17,168 nt of DNA from GCA-2688265 sp964527395 (lineage in GTDB: Archaea > Nanobdellota > Nanobdellia > Woesearchaeales > GW2011-AR9): the NCBI GenBank assembly GCA_964527395.1, contig CAZGQD010000032.1:1-17168 (forward strand), given 5' to 3'. The notes below the pieces were generated by a model that had not been told where the DNA came from, did no database searches, and saw nothing but the letters and a program-made list of their open reading frames with translations. Every line of letters starts with the position of its first letter. The stretch's first letter is position 1. This document shows, in pieces, positions 7,165-13,628 of this stretch. The translations under genes were made by a program, and so were the position numbers.

Positions 7165-7974
7165 CTACCCAATATAATTATGCTCTTTTCCACGCAACTT
7201 AGCTCCAGCTTCATTCTTCCCGGACTGCATTTCTTTAAGCCACTCTTTTGTTTTTGCCATAACTTCCTTTTCAAGCGCAACAATTTCTTCTTCCATTCGC
7301 TCTACTTTCACACCAAAAGCATACTTCTTTTCTAGAACACGTGTGATAGCAACAGCCCCTTTCACTCCCAGATACATTTGATGTGCAAAAGTCTCAGCAA
7401 GTAAAGCAGCAGCCAAAACATTACTTCTAGCAGCTACACCAAGTAAAACTCCAGAAACTCCAATCACAGGTCCAACTATTCCAAAGATTCTTTTCTCAAC
7501 TCCAAGTCCTTTTTTAGAAAACTCCTTTAAAAACTTAGAATCATTAGCAGTCACATACACTTTAGGATTGTCAGGCAGTGCAGTAAGTCCAATTCCTCCT
7601 GTTGTAATTATCTCAGAACATCCATACTCCATTGCTTTTGCAAGTATAACTTCACAAAATTCATAACAGCTTCTTTCATCTATTGGTTGTACGTCTCCAG
7701 TAAGCAATAACAAATCCTTTTTCCCAGCATCTTTAAATTTCTTATAATACAATTCAATCTTAGGCACTTCTACTAAATTATCTTCATTAATAAACACAGA
7801 ATTAGGAAATTTGTAACTAAAAAAGCTACACAACTTCTTAGCTTTAAGTTCTTGCACTAAAAAATCTACAGAAATCTTCCCTACATTTGCAATACCTGGC
7901 AAACCTTCAATCAAAATAGGGTTATTCAATTTAACCCCTCGACCCACAAGCTCTTCAACTTTCCAAGAATTCAT
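7165..7974 (-). CDS. PAC2 family protein (proteasome assembly chaperone-like)
   Basis: The 269-residue protein has the archaeal PAC2 family (COG2047-like) pattern. It opens with NNPILIEGLPGIANVGK near residues 17-33, then has LLLLTGDVQP, the glycine-rich IITTGGIGL, the GIVGPVIGVSGVLLG segment and an ALLAETFAHQMYL helix. A charged helical C-terminus may form a coiled coil. Archaeal members are related to eukaryotic proteasome assembly chaperone 2; their archaeal role is only inferred. This gene often follows nop10 in other archaea and is displaced here. The frame is open to 8016, but the TATA box at 7997-8006 lies about 25 bp from ATG 7974, so I use the shorter form. Confidence 0.88.
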   Translation of the reverse strand: MNSWKVEELVGRGVKLNNPILIEGLPGIANVGKISVDFLVQELKAKKLCSFFSYKFPNSVFINEDNLVEVPKIELYYKKFKDAGKKDLLLLTGDVQPIDERSCYEFCEVILAKAMEYGCSEIITTGGIGLTALPDNPKVYVTANDSKFLKEFSKKGLGVEKRIFGIVGPVIGVSGVLLGVAARSNVLAAALLAETFAHQMYLGVKGAVAITRVLEKKYAFGVKVERMEEEIVALEKEVMAKTKEWLKEMQSGKNEAGAKLRGKEHNYIG

Positions 7975-7996
7975 CCTACTTATTAGAAATCGACCC

Positions 7997-8006
7997 TTTA
8001 TATAGC
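7997..8006 (-). promoter_or_regulatory. TATA box of the PAC2 gene
   Basis: The minus strand reads AGCTATATAAAGG around these positions, a strong TATA box centred about 26 bp before the ATG at 7974. It lies inside the longer open frame, which rules against the upstream start at 8016. Confidence 0.65.
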
Positions 8007-8146
8007 TTTTGGGCACACTGCGACATTAAAAGCAAGTAACTTCCCAAGAAACAAGAGAGTCAACTGCAACTAATAATCAATCTCCTAATTATCCACCTCA
8101 ATAACCTGATCTTTATTATCCTACAAAGTAAGCTCATATTCATACA

Positions 8147-8301
8147 GCTCTGTAGAAGAGGTATGGGGGGCGTAAGGTGCAGAAAGAGAATAGATTCGTT
8201 AGAGCAAAACCAAACGACCCGAGTGAACGAAGAGAACGAGTGCGAAGAAGAGCCTATTCGCTATTCACCCCCATCGAGCAACGCGAGATCTTCTACAGAG
8301 C
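8147..8301. ncRNA. Structured RNA-like repeat, copy 1
   Basis: This 155-bp element folds as one long hairpin. Its closing stem GCTCTGTAGAAGA (8147-8159) pairs perfectly with TCTTCTACAGAGC (8289-8301). A G-rich stem ATGGGGG (8163-8169) pairs with CCCCCAT (8268-8274), and GAATAG (8188-8193) pairs with CTATTC (8254-8259). Internal motifs AAACGACCCGAG and GAAGAGCC recur in the other two copies (9478-9632 and 15423-15545). By hand alignment it differs from copy 2 at about 16 of 155 positions. The transcribed strand is unknown. The rest of this gene-free gap (8017-8146 and 8302-8351) shows only AT-rich sequence. A MITE-like element with terminal inverted repeats is the main alternative. Confidence 0.6.
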
Positions 8302-8351
8302 GTAAAGGAAGAATACAAAACTAATAAAACTGAATCTACCCTTAGAAAAGT

Positions 8352-9314
8352 CTAAACAAACTCATACTGCTCCATATATTCTTGAAAACAAAACTGCGAA
8401 ATAGCGCCAACTCCACCTCTTCTACTGTCCGCGAGCACTCCGTTGGCTCTTGGGACTTGGTTGCACCAAGTGTTCTCAAGCGCAGTAATATACTCATGCC
8501 TTCTACTCTCTCTAATCGCAAGTGGCATATGTCCTTTATAAATCAAAATCCAATTGAGCAGCAACCTTCCTACTCTACCGTTCCCATCTACAAATGGGTG
8601 AATTACCTCAAACTGTGCGTGTGATAAAAAAGCAACTTCAAAGTCATCCACAGACCTAAAAGAAGTTCTAATCCATTTGTGCAAACTCTCCATTCTCTCA
8701 AACACATACAAATACGAACTAGTGTAAATGTCTCCAATATAGTTTTGCACCTTTTTAAACTTACCAAGGGTGGAGTCATCTTCAATATACTTATTCACAC
8801 GTTTGTGCATCTCAAACAGGTCTTCATTCTTAGGCAGTCTCTCAGAATTCTCCTTAAGATAATTCCATGCATCAAGTAAGTTAGATGCCATATGCAATTC
8901 TTTTTTAGAACGATTAGAAGGAACAATTTCATTGAACAGATAATCATTTGTCTCTTTTGCTGTCATTGTAGACCCTTCAATAGCGTTGCTGCTAGTAATA
9001 AACAAACTAAGAAACTTTTGCCCCTCCTTGAGCCTAGAAACAGAATCCAAACCCTTCAAATACTCTTTATAAGTCTCAGAAGCAACTTTCATTTTGTGAT
9101 GCTCAGTATAAGCCAAAGTATCCTTCCGATCAACAAGTATCCAATCCCTCATATCAAAAGAATAAATCATGCACTCAAATTCAGCTTTAGGAATGGGCCT
9201 TTTCTTACCAATATATTTGACAGTCTTTTGAATAACCTTGCTACCTTCCCTCACAGATCTAACTAGGTAAAGGTATTCTTTTCCATTTATTTTCTTAGTT
9301 ACTATGCTTGGCAT
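8352..9314 (-). CDS. Fic-domain protein (class II AMPylator-like) with an in-frame repeat insertion
   Basis: Fic enzymes transfer AMP or another nucleotide moiety to target proteins. The catalytic motif HPFVDGNGRVGR is at residues 239-250 and is intact. An N-terminal inhibitory helix motif SNAIEG (S109...E113 G114) marks class II, so activity is probably self-restrained. Residues 1-40 resemble the small N-terminal domain seen in other archaeal Fic proteins and some transposases. Near the C-terminus, residues about 284-301 (CNQVPR...DSRRG) break the usual ALEN-to-GAISQF stretch. Their DNA matches part of the element at 10552-10800. The frame opens at a GTG at 9329, but the TATA box at 9337-9347 favours ATG 9314. 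Direct repeats lie on both sides of the gene. Confidence 0.88.
   Translation of the reverse strand: MPSIVTKKINGKEYLYLVRSVREGSKVIQKTVKYIGKKRPIPKAEFECMIYSFDMRDWILVDRKDTLAYTEHHKMKVASETYKEYLKGLDSVSRLKEGQKFLSLFITSSNAIEGSTMTAKETNDYLFNEIVPSNRSKKELHMASNLLDAWNYLKENSERLPKNEDLFEMHKRVNKYIEDDSTLGKFKKVQNYIGDIYTSSYLYVFERMESLHKWIRTSFRSVDDFEVAFLSHAQFEVIHPFVDGNGRVGRLLLNWILIYKGHMPLAIRESRRHEYITALENTWCNQVPRANGVLADSRRGGVGAISQFCFQEYMEQYEFV
8426..8470 (-). repeat. Fragment of the hairpin-module repeat inside the Fic gene
   Basis: Read on the minus strand, 8470-8448 contains CTTGGTG then AACCAAGTCCCAAGA. The latter is a 15-base exact match to 10691-10705 and forms the same hairpin as module C. Next, 8438-8426 reads GTGCTCGCGGACA against GTGGTCGCGGACA at 10759-10771. 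The material between them (modules A and B) is missing here. The reading frame of the Fic gene is preserved through it. Confidence 0.65.
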
Positions 9315-9336
9315 ATCTATCTTAACCACTACATTC

Positions 9337-9347
9337 TTTATAAATAT
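9337..9347 (-). promoter_or_regulatory. TATA box of the Fic gene
   Basis: The minus strand reads TATTTATAAAG, centred about 28 bp before ATG 9314. It is only about 13 bp from the alternative GTG at 9329, so the ATG is the better start. Confidence 0.55.
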
Positions 9348-9477
9348 TAGTCTTTAAAAATACAATTACACTAAAACATATACTTTTTAACCACTACAAT
9401 TAATCTCAAAACCACATACACAAAATCATCCTCCTCACCATCAACTTCATAATTAGCAATAACAACCTCAAATAACA

Positions 9478-9632
9478 GCTCTGTAGAAGAAGTATGGGGG
9501 GCGTAAAATGCAGAACAAGAATAGATTCGTTAGAGCAACAGCAAACGACCCGAGCGAACAAAGTAAGCGAGTGCAAAGAAGAGCCTATTCGCTAATCGCC
9601 CCCATCGAGCATCGCGAGATCTTCTACAGAGC
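9478..9632. ncRNA. Structured RNA-like repeat, copy 2
   Basis: It has the same 155-bp length and fold as copy 1. The closing stem 9478-9490/9620-9632 is identical to copy 1 in sequence. The G-rich stem 9494-9500/9599-9605 continues, after one bulged G (9501), with CG (9502-9503) against CG (9597-9598). Copy 3 also shows this bulge. GAATAG (9519-9524) pairs with CTATTC (9585-9590). The similarity with copy 1 runs on to about 9645. It lies upstream of the Fic gene, in the gap 9330-9747. The rest of that gap (9348-9477 and 9646-9747) is AT-rich, with T-runs on the minus strand that may end the ABC permease transcript. Direction of transcription is unknown. Confidence 0.6.
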
Positions 9633-9747
9633 GTAAAAGAAGAATAAAAAAATAAAACCAATGGAATAATAATAATAACAAATAAGGCAAATAAACAATA
9701 ACAACAAATAATTCAAAAATACAACCAAAAAACCCTCTCAACCAATT

Positions 9748-10515
9748 CTAATTCCGAACCTTATACCCTACCTTCAGTAGATACACTGTCAAGAAGAAGA
9801 AGAACCCTGTCAAACAAAGAAGTACTACTAAACTAAGCCATACTGGACTGTTATTGATCCCTAAAAATCCATACCTAAACACATCTACTATGTAATAGAT
9901 TGGGTTAAACAGTGAAACTTTCTGCCAAAATGAAGGCAACATATCAATTGCATAAAACACGCCACCTAAATAAGTCAGTGGAGTAACAACAAACACTGAA
10001 AACACATTCATTTCATCAAAACTTTCTGCCCATAGTGCTGTTATTATCCCAGCAAGTCCAAACAACAAACTAGTCAAAACCAGTACAACAAAAAGCAGCA
10101 GATAATTGTGCGGACTAACTCCTGCATAAAATGATCCAATAAAAGTGATCCCAAAAGCTACAATCAAACCACGAGTCAAGCAACTAAGACAAATAGCTCC
10201 AATGATTGACATGTAAGACATAGGCGCAACGAGCAATTCTTGTATATTTCCAGCAAATTTACTGATATACAGCGAAGAACTACTATTGGCATAGCTCGCT
10301 GATATAACTCCCATAATTATCAATCCTGGAAAAATGAAATGTAAATAAGAAACTCCATTAACATCAGTGATCCGAGACCCTAAACTGTATCCAAAAATCA
10401 GTATATAAAGCAGCGAAGTAAGAATCGGAGGCACTAGTGTCTGCTTCCACACTCTAAATACACGTCCAATCTCTCTTCGAGACAAAGACCAAAACGCAAT
10501 TAATTCTCTAGACAT
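9748..10515 (-). CDS. ABC-2 type transporter permease
   Basis: The 255-residue membrane protein has about six hydrophobic segments, starting near residues 29-46, 60-78, 103-128, 137-163, 172-192 and 226-248. The signature region PLTYLGGVFYAIDMLP...FNPIYYIVDVFRYGFLG (about 180-220) is typical of ABC-2 exporters (Nod/DrrB/daunorubicin-type permeases). It should form the membrane channel with the ATPase encoded at 10813-11736; the substrate could be a drug, lipid or polysaccharide and cannot be told. An element of 249 bp separates the two genes. The permease may have its own promoter: minus-strand ATTAAAAT at 10531-10538 has leaderless spacing, and GAGGGAG near 10523-10529 could be a ribosome binding site. 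Confidence 0.92.
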   Translation of the reverse strand: MSRELIAFWSLSRREIGRVFRVWKQTLVPPILTSLLYILIFGYSLGSRITDVNGVSYLHFIFPGLIIMGVISASYANSSSSLYISKFAGNIQELLVAPMSYMSIIGAICLSCLTRGLIVAFGITFIGSFYAGVSPHNYLLLFVVLVLTSLLFGLAGIITALWAESFDEMNVFSVFVVTPLTYLGGVFYAIDMLPSFWQKVSLFNPIYYIVDVFRYGFLGINNSPVWLSLVVLLCLTGFFFFLTVYLLKVGYKVRN

Positions 10516-10551
10516 TCTTAACTCCCTCTAATTTTAATGTTTTTTCTCATA

Positions 10552-10800
10552 CAAAAAGATTAATGCTGTCAGAGCCGCAGCGAAGTCAAAATTAGCGCTC
10601 TAGATTTGCTCCTTTCAGTCACAAATGCGCTATTTTATAGTCTTCTTTGTACGCTATTCTGCCCACCCACTATCCCTTGGTGAACTTGTGAACCAAGTCC
10701 CAAGATGCAGAATCAAAGATTCTGCGCCTGGAAACTACAGTTTCCATGGACAAGCGCAGTGGTCGCGGACACCTTATTTAGACAGCATTAATCTTTTTTG
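10552..10800. repeat. Hairpin-module palindromic element, copy 2, with terminal inverted repeats
   Basis: The ends are inverted copies. CAAAAAGATTAATGCTGTC (10552-10570) matches the complement of the sequence at 10781-10800, with one extra A. Further in, CCGC (10575-10578) can pair with GCGG (10765-10768), and TGCGCT (10626-10631) with AGCGCA (10753-10758). Inside are module C (CTTGGTGA...AACCAAG, 10676-10697), module A (GCAGAATC...GATTCTGC, 10707-10725) and module B (TGGAAAC...GTTTCCA, 10729-10746). These echo the element at 337-536, in a different order. An open frame across it on the plus strand is not gene-like. It could be a MITE, an RPE-like repeat or a structured RNA. It fills most of the gap between the two ABC genes. 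Confidence 0.75.
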
Positions 10801-10812
10801 TTGTATTGTTAA

Positions 10813-11736
10813 TCACAACCCTCTTTTTTTAGTCAATTTAACAAATATATCTTCCAATGTAGCTTTTCTAGTCTCTATTCTTTCAACAGGAAGATCATTT
10901 ATCTTCCGTAAAAAATCCTCATAGTTAAAACTCTCTTTAGGTACTCGAACTATCAATTTAAAGTTATCTTGAACTTCAACTGGGTATCCAAATCTGGCAC
11001 TGTCTATTTGTTTTATTTGCTTAGTTAATGTAACTACAATGATCTCAGACCCAAACTGACGCAACAGCCGATCTTTGTCATCCATAGCAATAATCTTCCC
11101 ATCATGCACAATTCCCAGTCTACCACACAACCTTTCAGCTTCTTCAATATAATGTGTAGTCAACAATATTGTAGTTCCTTTCTCATTTAAATCTTGCAAA
11201 AATCTCCACATAGAGTGCCTAGATTCTACATCAACTCCAGCAGTAGGCTCATCCAAAATAAGAATCTCAGGTTCATGTAAAAGTGCACGAGCAATCATCA
11301 ATTTACGCTTCATTCCACCAGACAACTGAAGCACCCGTGTTACGCGTTTGTCCCAAAGCCCAAGATCCTTTAGTAACTTATCAACCCTAGCCTCACGTTG
11401 GTGCTTAGGCAGCCCAAAATAGCCAGCATTAAACAGCAAAACTCTACGAACTTCCTCAAATTTGTCCATGTTGAACTCTTGCGGAACCAAACCGATCTTA
11501 GCTCTAGCCTCACGATACTTCTTTTCTACATCATGTCCAAATATCTTCACAGACCCACTTGTCTTGTTCACCAGCCCACATAATATTCCTATGGCTGTTG
11601 ACTTCCCAGCCCCATTTTGTCCAAGTAAACCAAAAAAATCACCTTGGCGAATTGTAAAAGAAATATCATCTACAGCTACAATTTTCTTATACTTCTTCAT
11701 CAAATTCTTAACTTCGATAGCAACTGTAGGATCCAT
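10813..11736 (-). CDS. ABC transporter ATP-binding protein (ABC-2 exporter)
   Basis: The 307-residue ATPase has all ABC motifs. Walker A is GQNGAGKST (39-47), the Q-loop VPQEF has Q86, the signature is LSGGM (138-142), Walker B with D-loop is LILDEPTAGVD (159-169) and the H-loop TTHY has H195. Residues about 215-307 form the DrrA-type C-terminal extension, ending with the ATLEDIFVKLT motif usual in ABC-2 drug/polysaccharide exporters. It powers the permease encoded downstream at 9748-10515; the two were presumably one operon before the intervening element arrived. The start is ATG 11736, with a weak TATA-like TTTATC near 11763-11768. The substrate is unknown. Confidence 0.94.
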   Translation of the reverse strand: MDPTVAIEVKNLMKKYKKIVAVDDISFTIRQGDFFGLLGQNGAGKSTAIGILCGLVNKTSGSVKIFGHDVEKKYREARAKIGLVPQEFNMDKFEEVRRVLLFNAGYFGLPKHQREARVDKLLKDLGLWDKRVTRVLQLSGGMKRKLMIARALLHEPEILILDEPTAGVDVESRHSMWRFLQDLNEKGTTILLTTHYIEEAERLCGRLGIVHDGKIIAMDDKDRLLRQFGSEIIVVTLTKQIKQIDSARFGYPVEVQDNFKLIVRVPKESFNYEDFLRKINDLPVERIETRKATLEDIFVKLTKKRGL

Positions 11737-11839
11737 ATATCATTATTTCTAAGTTTTTACTTGATAAATCTTATCATCCACCCACCTAACCATTGCAAAC
11801 TCTAGTTCAAAAAACAAGCAACACAATCAAACTAATCAA

Positions 11840-13528
11840 TTAGATATACCAATATCTTCCAGGAACAATAACTCCAAAATCAAACCTTTTTTTGTCATTA
11901 GAAACAAGCAACAAAGGGTCTGGCTGCCAGAACACAGTTCCACGCTTAAACCCTTCCAAATTATTAATAGACAACATTTCTCTAACCTTAGCATAATCAA
12001 TTCTAACTTCAACCATTGTCTTTTGATAATCAAAATTACTATTTTTAGACTCAAGAAGATCAGCTATTTGAATACTCACATTATCTTTTCCAAAGAAATT
12101 TCTAAAGAAATCTTCCATCCCTGTCCAAGTCAAACCAGATCTTTGATCTACAGTCAAATTGTATTCCCTCAAATTACTTCTAATCTTTGGCAACAACTCA
12201 TTAAGCACAGCACAAAGTTTAGCGTATGCAAAAAAACCAATAGAACTAAAATCAACTTCTGGACTTCCTCTTATTTTGGGAGATATCAAATCAAAACAAC
12301 TCCCATCTCCAGACATTCCATCATAAGAAAAAGAGAACAGATTATATTTAGGGCTATCCTTAGAAAATTCCAAGAACCATTCGAGTGTCTTTTGTAAACG
12401 AAGCAGCTGATAAAATATCCTTTTATTTTTAAATTCAGGTAAATTTAAACTAAGCAGCCCCATCATAACCAAATTTCTCTGACACTCAGCCATCAAAGAA
12501 TTTACTTTATCTAAATAAACTCTAATAGCATCTTCATGTTCCTTGCAATGCGTTTGCAACAAATCAAGAACTCTGACTGCTCCCCTTCTCATATTTAATT
12601 TAGCATTAGTTTGCATCTCAACATTATATCTATACTGTAATCCAAATGCTTGAGCAAAACCTTCTGAGTGATCAACAATATTTCCAGCACTTTTCACTGC
12701 AGCAGCATGCCTCTTTTTAAACTGAGGGAACCCATGATTTAACTCAGTAACCAAATCTTCTCGATGAGAAACAGTAGCCAATTTAACAGCCCCAGCGAAA
12801 TTAGCATTAGAAATTAAATTTTTCTTATCATCATTCCTCCTTAAAAATAATACGGCAAAATGAACATAAAACTCAAATCTCATCATATCACTCTCACCAG
12901 CTTCAAGAGAATAACCCTCATGTGAAGCAAGAAACCTAGCCAAGTGCTGATTAACTTCTAATGAAACTTCTGAAATATCAAAAGAAATATCTTTCAACAG
13001 TTTCTGAGCGCCAGCAACCCACTTTTCAAGTTCCGAAAAGTCACTTTCTAACTCCAAAAATACTCTTTCCATCTGTTCTTTAGTAAACCCACTCTCTTGA
13101 TGCTCCAAAGAAACATGATGATTTTCCAACTTATGCAATTCAGTACGAACAAACGGACTATGCAATGATAATTTAACAACAAGCTGTTCTTGGATAGTAA
13201 ATAATTTATCAATGTGATTATTTAATTCAGAAATTGCACGAATTGCCTCAAACCTTCCCGCTACAGCTTTAATACAAGAAAAATCATTACTAAAATGTTC
13301 ATATGCTTTATACTCACGTCTTTCAACAATTCCAATAATTCTGCCAAATTTCTTAAGTTTTCGAATCAAAGCTCTATTCACATCTCTAAGGCTCAAAGAA
13401 TCAGCTGACCTAACAGAAACCTCAGCTGCTTTAACATCTTTAACAAACTTATGGATATAAAAATACTGCGCAGCCAACTGTCTTAGAATTCCTTGTACTG
13501 CTGCCGCAGGGTTACCACCTTTTGCCAT
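11840..13528 (-). CDS. Hypothetical helical protein, 562 residues
   Basis: I do not recognise this protein. It is predominantly helical by composition, with many Leu/Glu/Lys/Arg heptad-like stretches (about 50-260 and 300-400). There is no signal peptide and no convincing membrane segment. The N-terminus MAKGGNPAAAVQGILRQLA could be a short amphipathic helix. A Gly/Ser-rich break lies near 405-430. The C-terminus is more strand-like and ends VFWQPDPLLLVSND...FGVIVPGRYWYI. No catalytic motif stands out. It is divergent from the lipoprotein gene, with about 100 bp between the starts. A TATA box at 13549-13559 supports ATG 13528. It is a real gene by length and promoter; structural or scaffolding roles are only guesses. 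Confidence 0.8.
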   Translation of the reverse strand: MAKGGNPAAAVQGILRQLAAQYFYIHKFVKDVKAAEVSVRSADSLSLRDVNRALIRKLKKFGRIIGIVERREYKAYEHFSNDFSCIKAVAGRFEAIRAISELNNHIDKLFTIQEQLVVKLSLHSPFVRTELHKLENHHVSLEHQESGFTKEQMERVFLELESDFSELEKWVAGAQKLLKDISFDISEVSLEVNQHLARFLASHEGYSLEAGESDMMRFEFYVHFAVLFLRRNDDKKNLISNANFAGAVKLATVSHREDLVTELNHGFPQFKKRHAAAVKSAGNIVDHSEGFAQAFGLQYRYNVEMQTNAKLNMRRGAVRVLDLLQTHCKEHEDAIRVYLDKVNSLMAECQRNLVMMGLLSLNLPEFKNKRIFYQLLRLQKTLEWFLEFSKDSPKYNLFSFSYDGMSGDGSCFDLISPKIRGSPEVDFSSIGFFAYAKLCAVLNELLPKIRSNLREYNLTVDQRSGLTWTGMEDFFRNFFGKDNVSIQIADLLESKNSNFDYQKTMVEVRIDYAKVREMLSINNLEGFKRGTVFWQPDPLLLVSNDKKRFDFGVIVPGRYWYI

Positions 13529-13548
13529 CCAAGATAACGTTTATTTTT

Positions 13549-13559
13549 TTGTTTATAAG
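13549..13559 (-). promoter_or_regulatory. TATA box of the 562-residue protein gene
   Basis: The minus strand reads CTTATAAAC here, centred about 26 bp before ATG 13528, consistent with a leaderless start. Confidence 0.55.
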
Positions 13560-13598
13560 ACTTATGGTGGACTTTCATCATGACTCAAACTAGACAAT

Positions 13599-13610
13599 CT
13601 TTATTAATAA
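13599..13610 (+). promoter_or_regulatory. TATA box of the lipoprotein gene
   Basis: CTTTATTAATAA is centred about 25 bp before ATG 13629. Its minus-strand counterpart for the divergent gene lies about 50 bp to the left. Confidence 0.5.
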
Positions 13611-13628
13611 AAACGCCAACTAAAACAG

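Noticed and set aside
8603..9266. Open frames opposite the Fic gene on both strands
   Set aside because: They are frame shadows of the Fic coding sequence, with no family resemblance or promoter.
8147..9645. CRISPR array or IS with Fic as cargo
   Set aside because: There are only two long repeats 1.3 kb apart, no spacer pattern, and no transposase in the window. The repeats look like folded RNA elements.
10625..10924. A 99-codon plus-strand open frame between and over the ABC genes
   Set aside because: It runs through the palindromic element and then antisense to the ABC ATPase. It has no family match and low protein-like character.
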